This document shows, piece by piece, positions 24,961 through 37,478 of a stretch of DNA of 64,000 nucleotides. The DNA is from Centropus unirufus (Eukaryota > Chordata > Aves > Cuculiformes > Centropidae): positions 418,924-482,923 of the forward strand of contig VYZI01000182.1 in the NCBI GenBank assembly GCA_013397695.1, written 5' to 3'. Under the pieces are notes generated by a model that saw nothing but the letters and a program-made list of their open reading frames with translations, had not been told where the DNA came from and searched no databases. Made by a program: the position numbers and the translations under genes. Every line of letters starts with the position of its first letter. Within the stretch, counting starts at the first letter, position 1.

Positions 24961-26059
24961 CTAAAAGCGCTCCCCAAATCCAGGAATTACAGGCATCCCA
25001 AATTTTAGTCTATTTTAGAGCTATTAACGTCTCAACGGGTCAGGATAGAAAAAAAATACACAAGTATTACCTTTGTTAATACAAAGATTACCTTTGTTCT
25101 CCCTTTTCCATAAAATTCAGTGTGCTACCTCAAATTTCCATCAAAGTAAAAGTTTTTTGGTAGCCCTCATTAGTATCCACACCAAATGCTTGTAACAGCG
25201 AATTTCCCTATGTACAAAAAGAAATAAGCCTGATTGCTCCTATCCTGCAGCCAAGGAAATTAAAAAGCATCCATTTCTTTAACTGTGCCAGAATAAGCCC
25301 TTTGTAATCTTCCAGTTGCTTTGGGACTACTTTTGGAGGTGGAAGAAGCAAAGTGTGCCTATGCACAGATGCCTACGTAAGGATACATGGAGGTTTCTCC
25401 CTGTTACTAATTAGAAGGTGCTTGGATTTGATAGCTAAAACAACCAGTATGAATAGAAGATAAAACCAATTTAGATTTAGGCAAGACCAGACAGTCTGTA
25501 CAAAAGCTGGGAAGAGGCCTCAGATCTTCTCGAATCCCTGTTCTCTGGGAAATTTGGCAACGAGCTATAAATTGTGCTTAATCCTAAAAATATTTATCAC
25601 TTGGCCAATCATCACTTAGGCTTTGGTTGTCAAGGAAACAGGCATTTATGAACATTTTTTCCAGGCACACCAAGCCAAACCAACTGTAAGTGAAATGCAG
25701 GAGAGCAGCCAGCCAGACCTTTCCTTCATCTGCCCTTGCTTTGGGGCAGAGCAGCGGCACAATGACTGATTTTGTGACCCAGGGCAGCACCTGTCCAGGT
25801 AACATTCAGGGTTTTCATGGAATCTCCCTCTGCAGAGCCCTCCCCTGTCACAATGAGATGCACTACGTTCATTTGGGACTTCTAAAATATCACCTCTTGC
25901 TCCATGAAGAAACATGTTTTGATGCCTCTATCTCAGTGCCTACTCAGTGAGGTCAAATCCTTCCCTCTGGTCACTAAGCAGTGAGTTTTCCTCTCACAAC
26001 CCTCAGAGAAATTTGTGATGGCCAAAAGATGCCCTGGCTCCTAATGATGTGAGTCCAGG
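24961..26059. other. Non-coding spacer
   Basis: Unique-looking; nothing recognised. Confidence 0.4.
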
Positions 26060-26500
26060 TGTCCGGTAGAGGCCATGGAGAACATCTTAGGGCCAGAGCA
26101 CCTCAATGTACAAGGACAGGCTGAGAGAGTTGGGGTTGTTCAGCCTAGAGAAGGCTCCAAGGAGACCTCAGAGGAGCTTCTAATACTAAAAGGGGCTCCA
26201 GGAAAGTTGGGGAGAGTTCTTTATCAGGGATTGCAGGAATAGGATGAGGGGGAAGTATTTTCAACTGCAAGAGGGGAGATTGAGATGAGATCTTAGGGAG
26301 AAATGTTTTGGTGTGAGGGTGGGGAGGCTCTGGCTCAGGTTTTGCAGAGCAGTGGTGGCTGCCCCATCCCTGGAGGTGTTCAAGGCCAGGCTGGATGGGG
26401 CTTGGAGCCCCTGATCCAGAGGGAGGTGTCCCTGCCCTTGGCAAGAGGTGGAATTGGCTGGGCTTTGAGGTCCCTTCCAACCCAATCCATTCTACTGTTC
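26060..26500 (+). mobile_element. CR1 LINE, about 440 bp (group A)
   Basis: Begins at GAGGCCATGGAGAACATC, includes TTGGGGTTGTTCAGCCTAGA and the whole group A 3' region, ending CCAATCCATTCTACTG. Confidence 0.93.
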
Positions 26501-27330
26501 CTTTAACATGGGAAAGGAAACTGCCTAGGCATAGACTTCTGACCCATCGTCACTTTAACATTTCAGTTTACTTCTTGATGAGATTCATGGATGAAAGCTA
26601 CTTTGAGGATTAATTAATGCCTTTTTCTATGAAATTCTTTGAAGATTAGACAGCAACTACCACGTGTATGGAGCGAACATGAATCCTGCAATCAGATCAG
26701 ACACATTTATTTCTAAGGCATGCATGCCCTACCTTTTAGTTTCTCAATAAAATCTTTTTTATACCTTATTGTAATGGAAAACCGTTAAAATCACTCAGTG
26801 TCAAACCACGAGGAACAATTCCAGAAAGTACGTTCCAAGCAGATATTTATAAATTGACAAGAAAGTGGCAGTTTTTGATACTCAGTGCAAAGAACAAAAA
26901 AAATCCACCTCGTTGCTGTGGTTACCCTCGCGATGCTGTGCCCACCAAAAAAATCCCTGGAGCTTTCACAGCCTAATGTGCTGCATTTGGACCATATTTG
27001 TATTTTCACCTCCTCCTCTTTAAAATAGAGTAGGGAAATATAACAAGAGGAAGAAATGAAAGACTGCCTTGCAGATCTCTTACCCTTAGACTTCTGCTCC
27101 ATCTGCATTCAACATAGAATTAAAGTGGTGATTTTTAGTGTGTGGCTTTGAAAAGCAGACCAAAATGAGAGCAAGTGTTAGCAAAATGTGTGAATATGGC
27201 AGACAGGAGAAGTGGTCCCGTAAGAAAAAAAACACAGAGTGTTCCATAAAGAGACAACCTTGAATGACACAGAAGTATTTATACTGCCGTGATTTCTAAG
27301 AACCAGGGTTTCCAGCTCCATTATAGAAAT
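26501..27330. other. Non-coding spacer
   Basis: Unique-looking; nothing recognised. Confidence 0.4.
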
Positions 27331-27453
27331 TATAGAATCGTACAATTGGAAAAGACCTTTGAGATCATCCAGTCCAACCGTACCTGTCCACTCCTGACCC
27401 ATCCCTGAGCCCCTCATCTGTCCAGCTTTGAAACCCCTCCAGGGATGGGACTC
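27331..27453 (-). mobile_element. CR1 LINE 3' end (group B)
   Basis: TATAGAATCGTACAATTGG, GAAAAGACCTTTGAGATCAT, CCAGTCCAACCGTACCTGTC, then CCCCTCCAGGGATGGGACTC. Confidence 0.92.
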
Positions 27454-28435
27454 AACAGCACAATAATGAAACATAATTTACCAAACAATCTTGCTCCCAT
27501 CATCTGAGACTGGCTTACACACAAAGAATGAAATTTTATCTCTCTGCATACGTTTAGAACATTTCCTGTAAAACTTTGAGATTTTCTTGTTCAGTCCTCC
27601 ATAAAGCAAGGAAATCTCAATCTACAGATGCCTCGTGACAATGACTTCCACAAATTTCTTTCTTTCAGTGAAAAAAAAGTGGGTTTTTCTTATTTCTTTT
27701 GTTATCTTTCGATTTCTCTACTTCCTTATTTTTAAATAAAGAGACGGGAGGGAAGCCCCACAGAACTCTTCTCCAAACCAGTCATTATTGAGTCCTTTAA
27801 TCACGCCTCACCTTTGTCCTCTCTTTTCTAAGATTAAATGCTTCCAAGCTCAGTCCTGCTCTGAAAAACCCATGAGAAAGCAGCAACAATGAAATAGCAA
27901 ATATGAATACAGAGACATAGGAAATGCATTGCTGAGAGATTATACTTCACAGTGGGGTGTAGGTGGGTCTGTGTGTGTCTGTCTGCCTGTCTCACCGTGT
28001 CCTGATGAACGCTGAGGCTTCTCAAGGAAGCCCTTCACAAACTGGGAAGCAGAACTGCTTTGGGACATCCAGGCACGTTGCCACGTTGGCTCTTTGCAAA
28101 CAGTTTGAGCAGAGGCAAAGCTTGGCCCTACATAATAGCAACTTTGGGCTGGAAAAGGCAGGGGCACCTTGTGAATAGTTCCCTCTGTTGAGAGAGCAGT
28201 GGGCGTCCAGCGCGAGTACCACCACCTTCAAGCCTCGTGACGGTGTTGAGACAGTAAATGCTGACTAATTTTAGAGATAGGAACGTGAGGTTTTGGGGAC
28301 CTCAGGAGCTGCTGTGACACTGTGATAAATTGTTCTGAGCTTATTAAGAGAAAAGGCATTGTCTAAGGGAATGGATTTCCAGAAATGTGCATTTAATTCC
28401 AATACAATCACACAGAATGAATTTACTCAACACGC
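27454..28435. other. Non-coding spacer
   Basis: Contains a short (TG/TC)n patch at 27970-27993 (TGTGTGTGTCTGTCTGCCTG). No other element. Confidence 0.4.
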
Positions 28436-28575
28436 TCCATGTCCATGGGCCAATCATTTACTCCTTCCTTCTGTTTCCATTTCCCTTCTCACCCCTTTGC
28501 TCCTTCTCTTCACAGCAATTCACATGCAGGTCAATGACTATGGATGTACAGCACTTTGCACAATGAGGTCTTGCA
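28436..28575 (-). mobile_element. Possible MIR SINE fragment
   Basis: ATGGGCCAATCATTTACTCC and CTGTTTCCATTTCCC follow the MIR antisense order (GGGCAAGTCACTTA, CTCAGTTTCC). A terminal word, GTACAGCACTTTGCACAATG, resembles common SINE tails. Diverged. Confidence 0.4.
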
Positions 28576-28607
28576 CCCAACTGAACCTGGAGGCGCTGCT
28601 ACGAACA

Positions 28608-28658
28608 ACAGAATCACAGAATAACTAAGGCTGGAAAAGACCTCTAAGAACATACAAG
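28608..28658 (-). mobile_element. CR1 LINE 3' tip (group B)
   Basis: AGAATCACAGAATAACTAAG then GGCTGGAAAAGACCTCTAAG. Confidence 0.85.
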
Positions 28659-28703
28659 TCTTGGCTCTTGCACTTTCCCACTGCCTCTCATGGAGTTTTT
28701 CAC

Positions 28704-28834
28704 TGAATCCCAGAATCAGAGGTTGGAAGAGTCCTCTAAGCTCATCCAGTCCAGCCATCCACCCAACCCCACTGTCCCAAAGTGCTGCATGTACATGTTC
28801 TTTGAACACCTCCAGGGAAGGAGACTCCACCAAA
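28704..28834 (-). mobile_element. CR1 LINE 3' end (group B)
   Basis: GAGGTTGGAAGAGTCCTCTA, CATCCAGTCCAGCCATCCAC and CACCTCCAGGGAAGGAGACT. Same orientation as the 50-bp copy just to its left, so they are separate insertions or a broken pair. Confidence 0.9.
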
Positions 28835-29084
28835 GTCACAAACCAGCACCAGAAGACTAAAGAAGTTGATTACATAGTCTATAGAATACCTTTTTACCAT
28901 CATTATGACAAAGGTGAAAAAAACCATAACCACCACACCCAGCAATATTTTGGAAACAAATTCACAACAGCAAGGGGAAAATCCCAAAAGTTTGCTGGAG
29001 AATTTATTCCCACAAGAAGAATTCCTCCAGCTCCAATAGCGACATATAATTACGTACCATTATAAACCATGATAGAATATTATG

Positions 29085-29165
29085 TATTAGTTGGGGGTAC
29101 TAATTTGTTCATGTTTGTACAGCTCCTTGAAGATGTAATGTGATTAAGCATTACTATTATTAAGA
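29085..29165 (-). mobile_element. Possible old SINE tail
   Basis: GTTTGTACAGCTCCTTGAAG followed by TTACTATTATTAAG resembles the tail of MIR-like SINEs read in complement. Weak. Confidence 0.25.
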
Positions 29166-29477
29166 GAAGCATTCAGTTTTACACTACTTTTACCCTCATG
29201 CTCAGCCCTATCACTCTTTCAAAGAGCTGTGATCAGCTAACATGTTGCCTACTCATCCTTTGTCATGAAGTAAAATTCACAGCACCAATTAGGTACTGGG
29301 AGGATGTATTAAAAGCTCCCTCACTGCTAAGTAGATTAAAAGTGAGATGATTTATTGCCATTTTAAAGGATCCTTCTTTGACACAGAGGTGTGACTTTAC
29401 CTGACACAGGAGATCGCAACAGCTAAAGCTTGTCAGTTAAGATCAGATGGACTCAGTTTCACACACTACCACGGGTA

Positions 29478-29795
29478 GAGAATCGTGGAATTATTAAAGC
29501 TGGAAAAGACCTCTAAGCTCATCGAGTCCAACCGTCAGCCCAACCCCACTGTGCCTGCTAAACCATGTCCCCAAGTGCCACATCTCCTTGTTTTTTAATC
29601 CCTCCAGGGATGGAGACTGCCCACTGCCCTGGGCAGCCTGGTCCAATGCTTCACCATGCTTTCAGGAGAGAAATCTTTCCTAACATCCAAACTGCACCTC
29701 CCTTGGCCCAGCTTGAGGCCATTTCTTTTCGTCCTATCACTTGTTACTCAGGAGAAGTGATCAGACGCACTTCACCACAACCTCCTTCTAGGTAG
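29478..29795 (-). mobile_element. CR1 LINE, about 320 bp (group B)
   Basis: GCTGGAAAAGACCTCTAAGC, ATCGAGTCCAACCGTCAGCC, CCTGCTAAACCATGTCCCCA, then TTGGCCCAGCTTGAGGCCAT and TCGTCCTATCACTTGTTACT. Confidence 0.94.
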
Positions 29796-30579
29796 ATGCA
29801 GAGAGCAATAAGGATGAATCAGTGTTACAGTAGATGCTTGGTAGCTCTGATAACCAGGTCACCAAAGCAGTGAAGCCACACAGGTGCCTTACTGATGCTA
29901 CATAGATTAGAAAGGTAAAAAAAAACACTTGATACATCCAAACATGTCCAAGCCTTATAAGCTTACTGCTCAGTTCCTGAAGGAAGTGAGGGAAAAAACC
30001 ATAAAAACCCCATTTCATATGAAAAGATTGAATAACTGCTTCTGGGACTGAGAAAGGAAGAACTCTGTCCACAGAGTGCAGCATTACCATAAAAAGGGCT
30101 TTTAAATTAATAAACTCTTCATTATAGACAGGAAAAATAAACACCACAGGTTAATATGCTCCCAACAAGCACGGCAGACAGCACATTGTTTTATTTCCCC
30201 CAATTACAGACAAGAACTTAAGCTTGGGGAAATTTTCAATGTCAGAGTAGCCCATTTGGAAAAGAGAACATTGGTTATTTATAGCTGCCCAACTCAGTCC
30301 TATGGACACTGATGCAAGCAAACACACCTGCATCTGTACACTAAAAGTATGGAGGGTGTTTTTTTCTTGAGGAGTTCCATCAAAAATCATCTTTCTTGCT
30401 TTCAAAACTGTAATTATTTGCATATTTCTAATATTTCTAGGACCTAGGTCAATGCTCCATGTAAGAGAATACAGTGCACATCCATTTAATGCCAGACCCA
30501 CAGAAAATGTTTGCTGGTTTTTATCCACAAAGGCCAAGCACTTTGGCTTTTCTGTCTGGAACATCTCCAGGAGCCCAGA
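29796..30579. other. Non-coding spacer
   Basis: Unique-looking; open frames without similarity. Confidence 0.4.
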
Positions 30580-30711
30580 CTCATAGAATGGTTTGGGTTG
30601 GAAGGAACCTCAAAGCCCATCCAGTTCCACCATTCTGCCAAGAGCTGGGACACCTCCCACTGGATCAGGTTGCTCCAAGCCCCATCCAGCCTGGCCTTCA
30701 ACACCTCCAGG
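30580..30711 (-). mobile_element. CR1 LINE 3' end (group A)
   Basis: TCATAGAATGGTTTGGGTTG to TGGCCTTCAACACCTCCAGG. Confidence 0.92.
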
Positions 30712-31715
30712 TTAGGAGACGGAACTTCTCAAGCAGCATCCCACACTAAAAACCTCTGGGGCTGGAGTGTCTGGATCTCACAGGTGCTTTTGCCACATGT
30801 GAGCAACTATTGATGGTTCAAGGAACTGTTTAATAGAGGCAGCTGCTGCACTGCGTTTGTGCTTTAAAACTCTCCAGCACAGTTTCATAAAGGATTTTGG
30901 TCTCCCTTTCTGAAGTCAGAGAGGAGATTCATTACCCAACTTGCAATCACATTCAGTTCCTGACAGTCTATTTGTGTACATACATTACTCTTGACAGATG
31001 CTAAAATGAATGTCTCCTAAATCAAGTGCAGTGTGAAAATGAAAATCAAATATTTTATGTTTAGATGAGTCATTGCTATTAATCTCCTATATCTGGATTC
31101 TTCTGGGACTCTAACTCCACAATCTTATCCCAGTGTATTCTTTAAAATTCTATGTGAAACAATCATAATTAAGTGGTAGATTGTGCTATTTACACCCTCT
31201 TCAGAAGTCCAAGTTTAGATACCAACATGCAAACCAGTGCAAGATTGAGCCGACCAACAGCTAATGGATGCATTAACACTCTTCATGTGGAGCTGCTTGG
31301 TTTAAACCACACAAACAATGAGCAACCGCTACGAGTTCTTGCTTGAAAAAAAGTGATGAGTTGGCACATTTCCAAGGCCAAATGAAGAGTTTAGAAAATT
31401 GCACTTGCGTACATTTGCAGCAAATGCCTTCATTTTTTCCCTAGATTTCCCATCAATGTTATTGCCATTGATTCAGCTTCTGCTAATTCAGCAGCACCAC
31501 AGCCACTCTGTGCTTAATTCAGTGGTGTAGCACCTTAACTGAGCTAAAATTGACTGATAAACAAAAAAAAAACCCATTTTAATGATCCATATTGCATCCG
31601 ATTTTCATCTGGACTGACTTGACAGACTATTCCATATCCAACTTTCTTCCTTCCCTCCCCACCTCCAGCCCCTAAGTCAAAAGATCAGATGATGTGGATG
31701 CAGAAACAAGGTTTT
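30712..31715. other. Non-coding spacer with a 15-bp palindrome
   Basis: Unique-looking AT-rich DNA; palindrome at 31412-31426 (CATTTGC-A-GCAAATG). Confidence 0.4.
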
Positions 31716-31752
31716 CACAGAATCATAGAATGGCTTGGAATGGTCCTCTCAG
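31716..31752 (-). mobile_element. CR1 LINE 3' tip (group A)
   Basis: CACAGAATCATAGAATGGCT followed by TGGAATGGTCCTCTC; only the last bases of the element. Confidence 0.7.
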
Positions 31753-32272
31753 TGGGTGGCACACAAAGTTGTGTGCTACATCCCTCAAGAAAAGCCTTGT
31801 CTTATGACGAATGCCAGTGCTCCGCCTCGACTGGGGAAGAGATGCAGTGTGCATCGCACAGAAATCGTTCGGGAGACCTGAGCTAAGCAGACCCCACGAG
31901 TCCTAAACTACTTCACTGAAAATTTAATCCTCCTCCAAACACATTGAGCAAGGCTTAGATCAGGAAACTCACTCAGATTACAATGTAAAATTAATTAGGT
32001 GCTTAAATACTTATAGGAGCTAAATCACTACAGAATCCTACACAGATTTCATTCTGCAAGGAGTACAAACTCGCTGTTTCCACCTAGAGTCACAGGCACC
32101 TCCTTCCTCAATTCAACATTAAGAAACATTAAGAATCCAGAGCATTGTTTCTTACAACGGCCTTGGAAAATTATCTCTGGACTTTTAAGCGAAGCACCCA
32201 TCTTCAGATACAATCAAGACAACATCCCCCAGACATCAACAGTGACAAGGTTGAAGGTGATCCTAAAGTAAA
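31753..32272. other. Non-coding spacer
   Basis: Nothing recognised. Confidence 0.4.
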
Positions 32273-32430
32273 ACCCAGGGAAGCAGGCACAGCCCCAGCC
32301 TGACAATATCCGAGAAGCCTTTGGCCAAGGCCCTCAGCCCCACGGGGTGAATGTTGGGGTGTCCTGTGCAGGGACAGGAGCGATGGTCCTTGGGGGTTCA
32401 TTCCAATTCAGGATATCCTGTGCTTCTAAA
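32273..32430 (+). mobile_element. CR1 LINE 3' end (group C)
   Basis: GAAGCAGGCACAGCCCCAGC, CAGCCCCACGGGGTGAATGT, GTGTCCTGTGCAGGGACAGG and GATATCCTGTGCTTCTA. The only plus-strand copy of group C here. Confidence 0.85.
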
Positions 32431-33260
32431 AAGCAGACAACACAAAACAAGATGATGAATAAGAAAAAAAAAGACAGAGCAGAGCTGGGAAAATCTCTGC
32501 TCCTCTAAAAGTGGGGATGAAGTCTGCAGGGAAATACCGGCAGCACCGTGCTGAGCAATTCCTCCTTGCTAAAACAAGACTGTACCTCATTGCATCAACT
32601 CACTTGATGTCTCTGATCTTTATTTGGCGTTTTTATTTGCAAACTTTGTTGAAATGTAGAAAAATATTGATATATAAGCAATTCTACTAATAACATTCAC
32701 ACTCAGGGAAGCATAAATAGAAACCATTTGAAACTCACGACAAAAAGCCATTGTTGTTTCTAAGTGAGAGCTCCTTTCCTCTACATTACAGCGCCAACAA
32801 AAAGACAGGATCATTACTTCAGGATGAGCTGACAGTTTCTGAAATACAAACACTGGGAGAAGGCAGCTCAGGAAAACCTCTGAGTGATAAGCACACAGAG
32901 CATCAATGTAGGAACAGGTTCCAACTAGAGAAGTCCAAAGAAACAAGTCCTTCAGGAAGTCCTGCTCACAGACGACTTCTGGATGGAAGGAACTTCCTAA
33001 AGGAACCCCACACAGGAAAGCCAGAATGCTTGTTCTACCTGGCCATTTTTACAGACTCTACCTTTTTTTTCATGTTCTGAATGGTCTCAGAACAAATTAG
33101 GTCTCCTGAGTTTCTATTCCAGTCTCCCTCCCCAAAGGAACTGTACTTCTTTGACTTCCAGTCCAACATGTGCAAGAATTCAAGTTGCCCATTTGAAAAG
33201 TGAGATGCTTTAATCGCTGCAGGAATACTCCAACTTCCAGGTTGCCCTGTACCACCTGCT
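32431..33260. other. Non-coding spacer
   Basis: Nothing recognised. Confidence 0.4.
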
Positions 33261-33444
33261 TAGAACCACAGGATGTCCTGAATTGGAAGGGATCCACAGG
33301 GGTCATCAAGTCCCACTCCTGTCCCTGCACAGGATCCTCAACATTCACCCATGGGGCTGAGGGCCTTGGACAATGTCTCTGGAATATTGTCAGGCTGGGG
33401 CTGTGCCTGCTTCCCTGGGAGCTGTTCCTGTGCTCCACCACCCA
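33261..33444 (-). mobile_element. CR1 LINE 3' end (group C)
   Basis: GATGTCCTGAATTGGAAGGG, CTGTCCCTGCACAGGATCCT, TGGAATATTGTCAGGCTGGG and CTGTGCTCCACCACCC. Confidence 0.9.
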
Positions 33445-34117
33445 CTTGCAATGGTTTCCTCTGTCAAAGGGGTTAAAAATAACAACCAGGCCATGCAAAT
33501 AACTGGTTAAATATATATATGCAGATGCAATAACAACAGGCAACACGATGCTCTCTTGATGATTCAGCTGACGTAAATATCTTTAAAGACCTTGTGGGAC
33601 CCAGGCCTGATTCTAGCAGAGAAAGACCAATAAACCATACCCACACGACTGTCTTTAAGCCCATGGCTTATTTCTCCAAGAAATGTTTCCTTAAAGCTTT
33701 AACAACACAGTCGTCCATGTATAAAATAAACTGATCTTTTTTAAATTCCTTGGTTAAAAGTCGGTGCCCTCTGGCCAAGGATTGAGCGCTGCGTGTCACT
33801 TCTGATGGTATCTGTTAGTATTACAAATACTTTTGTGGTTTCCTCGTCGCACTTGTTCGCACTCTGCTAAATCAATAAGCAATTTCCCCATACATATGTA
33901 ACGTACAGTAGCTGTGACAGGAACCAGATGGCTTCTTCTCTCTGCAGGAGGGCTTAGTATTTTACAAAAACAAGAAGAATAAACTGAATGAATTTTCTAT
34001 ATGGACATATTTTTTTTTTTCTTAATTCCCCTTGAGCTACCGACTGCAACAATAATAAACCCAAGAGTGAGACCAGCAGAACAAGGCAGTGGAGAATTAG
34101 AGCCTGCGTAGGCACTG
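33445..34117. other. Non-coding spacer
   Basis: Short (AT)n at about 33510-33520 and a T run at 34009-34020; otherwise unique. Confidence 0.4.
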
Positions 34118-34258
34118 TCATAGAATCACAGAATCACCAGGTTGGAAAAGACCTTTGGGATCATTTAGTCCAACCATACCTGTCCACCAGTAAAACATAA
34201 CCTTAAGTACCACATGTACCTGGTTTTAAATACCTCCAGGGATGAGGAGTCAAGCCCC
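34118..34258 (-). mobile_element. CR1 LINE 3' end (group B)
   Basis: TCATAGAATCACAGAATCAC, GTTGGAAAAGACCTTTGGGA, TAGTCCAACCATACCTGTCC and TACCTCCAGGGATGAGGAGT. Confidence 0.92.
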
Positions 34259-35382
34259 ACCTATGGCAAAGAGAGCGACACAAGACATGGTGGGAGAGCC
34301 AAACCTTGGGTGCAAAACACTCCAGTAGGAAGGAATCAGGGTCCGTGTAGGGGCAGGCTGGCCACCTCAACTGCAGCGTGTCTGTAAGGTCCAATCCTTA
34401 GTATCTCCAAAGGATAAAGTCCAACACAAGACCATGCACAGCTGGAATCACCAATGCCCATATTCACATTTCTCTTGCACAAATGGCAGCTCAATTCAGT
34501 TCAACCCTCTGCCAACTGCAGCCACCTCACTGCATTATAGGAAGAAATACATTTCTTTAGCATACAGAGAGAAACAAAACCCACACAGATCTCAGAAAAC
34601 ATCAAGCAGACCAAGTTTTTGCCCTCCCTCACTCACATAGCACCTGGAAAATCCTACAGGAACAAGCTATTACACAAACTTACGGTCTCAGTCCTGGAAG
34701 CTCCATAATTACAAGCAAATCTCAAAGCATCCTGAAAAACAGATTCACCTTCCCACTAGGAATGGATTGTAATTCCTAAACACTCTGAGGAACATTCATG
34801 TTAATTATTTAAAATCCACATAAACACGTTTTATTTTTAGATTGTCTTTAAATCTTTTTATTAAGCATTAAAGAAAATGAGATTTGTCCAATTAAAAATA
34901 TATTGGCCATTACTGAGAAGAAGGAAGGCCATCATATAATTAAAAAGAAAGGAAAGACAGCTCAGGCCCATAAAAGTCATGGAATGACAGAAAAAAGGGA
35001 GGGAATATTGATAAGGAAGTCTAAATGTCTCTTCTTTTCTCCTTAATTTTTCTTTAAACATCTTTGATAGTCCCCTTGTTCAAGAGCTCATTACTTGGGT
35101 TTCCCTTGTGCCTTCTTCTAATCCCATTCAAGCACTCCCAGCATACGAAAGCACTAAACGGTTCCTTTTCCTTAGTGATGTGATTCTAGGAAGCTTCCCA
35201 GGAAACCACAGTGAGCACTGGAGAGGTAAATGCTTGAAAATGACATTTTCATACGGTTATGTGCTGCCTGCTTTCCCAAATGGCAGCAAAAGCTAGAGAC
35301 TAATGTGAAAAGGGAACATTTATTATTATTTTTATTGCCGGAGCCTTTAGAGGTCCCAGTGGAGACCCAGGCTCACAGATCT
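34259..35382. other. Non-coding spacer
   Basis: Nothing recognised. Confidence 0.4.
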
Positions 35383-35504
35383 AGGCCAGGTTGGATGGGG
35401 CCTTGAGCAGCCTGGTCCGGTGGGAGGTGTCCCTGCCCATGGCACAGGTTGGAACTGGATGGGCTTGAAAGTCCCTTCCAACCCAAACCATTCCATGATT
35501 TTAT
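35383..35504 (+). mobile_element. CR1 LINE 3' end (group A)
   Basis: GGCCAGGTTGGATGGGGCCT to CCATTCCATGATTTTATG. Confidence 0.92.
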
Positions 35505-36004
35505 GTACAGCCTGACCAAAAAGAAATTTACTGTCCCAGCTGGCAGAAGGCAAGGGGAAGAGTGAACTCTAAGGAAGGAAGCAAATTCTTCTAAATGTGA
35601 ACTGGGCACAGATCCCGTGACCCCAAAGGAACAGGACCGCTCCTCTATGGGCCGAACGCAGGCAAAGAGTAGGAACAGCCACAGATCCCTGGATAAAATG
35701 ATAAATTAAATTTATCCCTGCTACCATACAAGGGATGGCAACACTGAAAAAACACCCAGACAGAAGGAATGCAACTGGCAAGGCAGGCACTACAGAACTT
35801 GGTCCTTGTAAGAAAGCATGAGACTGAACTGCTGCTTTTCCCTCTTTTTATCAGGGGAGAACTGAGCCTTCTGGCCTCTCTCCAGCCAGAGCTGGAATCT
35901 CGACGCATTGTAAGGCCTTGAGTTTGATGGCCCAGGTTCTCTAAATGTGAGAGCTCTGCTCATTAAACACACAAGGCTAAACAACACAGGATGATGTATC
36001 ACAA
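35505..36004. other. Non-coding spacer
   Basis: Nothing recognised. Confidence 0.4.
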
Positions 36005-36425
36005 GATCATAGAGTCAAAATGGTTGGAAAAGACTTTTTACATCATCGAGTCCAACCGTCCCTGTCCACTACTGAACCAGATCCCTGAGCACCTCATCCC
36101 CCCGTCTTTCAAACCCCTCCAGGGGTGGGGACTCCACCCCCTCCCCAGGAGCTGTTGCAGGGCCTGAGAACCCTTTCCATGAAGAAATTTTTCCTGATGT
36201 CTCATCTAAACCCTCCCTGGAACATCTTAAGGCCACTCCCTCTCATCCTATCCCCTGTAACTTGGGAGCAGAGCCCAGCACCCACCTCTCCACCCCCTCC
36301 TTCCAGGCACTTGGAGGCAGGGATGAGCTCTCCCCTCAGCCTCCTCTTCCCCAGCCTCAATAACCCCAGCTCCCTCAGCTGCTCCTCACAATCCTTCTTC
36401 TCCAGACCCTTCCCCAGAAGCTGCA
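36005..36425 (-). mobile_element. CR1 LINE, about 420 bp (group B)
   Basis: GTTGGAAAAGACTTTTTACA, ATCGAGTCCAACCGTCCCTG, CAAACCCCTCCAGGGGTGGG, GGGATGAGCTCTCCCCTCAG and AGACCCTTCCCCAGAAGCT. Closely parallels the copies at 15164 and 19223. Confidence 0.94.
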
Positions 36426-37478
36426 AGGTGACTTGAACATGCTCATAGTTCCTCTCGTCCATCTTCCCTTGTATTTCCACATACCCCAATTGTGTATTTT
36501 TCCTCTTTCAGTACAAAAAACTGACAACTTCTGCTGCTGAAGGACCTCTAGATAGCTCATCTTTTTTTTTAGGTTTGAAAAAAAAGGCGAGACCTCAGTG
36601 AAGGGAGCACAGAGAGACTTTGGAACATGATTTTCTCTCAACTTTCTTGATGACATAAGGGGTATCTAAGAGAAAGCTGCGATCATCTGTTTGCATATGT
36701 TGAAATAAATACCAACAGCTTGGGACAAGCTGTATTATTTTGTTTATTAATTTGCATGTAATTTAGTAGGGATTGAAATAAACTGCATACACGGTTGGGA
36801 TGTGCATTACTGAAGCAGATGGATTCTTTGTGTGTGGGAATTTAGTGTTCCAGATTGCCAGCTCTAGAGACAGGAGTCCTCTCCATGGCCACCAGACAGG
36901 TACAACAGCTGCGGCGTCCCCTCCAAGGGGTGTTTGAAACTGGATGAGGGGGGACAGCTAATTGAGTCTCTAATTCCTGGTATTTCTGCCAAAGCTTCTG
37001 TGGTGCTGCTTCTGCACTGGACTCTTTCTGTAAGTGTTATTTCTTTTTGGTTTTGTGACCCCGTGGATCAGGAACACAGTGGTCTGGGTGCAACTCAAAA
37101 TCAGAAAAATATTTCTGTTCATCCTTTAGGAAAGTACCTGAGAACCAGCGCTTTCCACGTAGGCTGGAACACTACAGAGCATCACATCTTTCCCTTTGTA
37201 TTTACTATGGCTGGATTGGAACTGAAATATTGGAGGTAAGTCTGATAGAGACTTCCCAGGGGCAGAGTCTCCTCCCTTTCAGATTCCATTCCCAGAGGTG
37301 CATCCAGCACCCACCCTTCCTCACACACTCACACAGTCCCGTGCACCACCCTGTGATGCCACCCAGAGTAGTCAGGGCCCTGGTGTGGTAGAGATGCTTC
37401 ACCTGGGCTTAACAGTCCTACTGATAAATGGTTTTATCAGCCCATACCCTGTCCTGTACATTAAACACCCAGCTGTGT
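36426..37478. other. Non-coding spacer
   Basis: Octamer-like TTTGCATATG (36690s) and TTTGCATGTAATT (36750s) words occur in AT-rich DNA; no gene. Confidence 0.35.
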
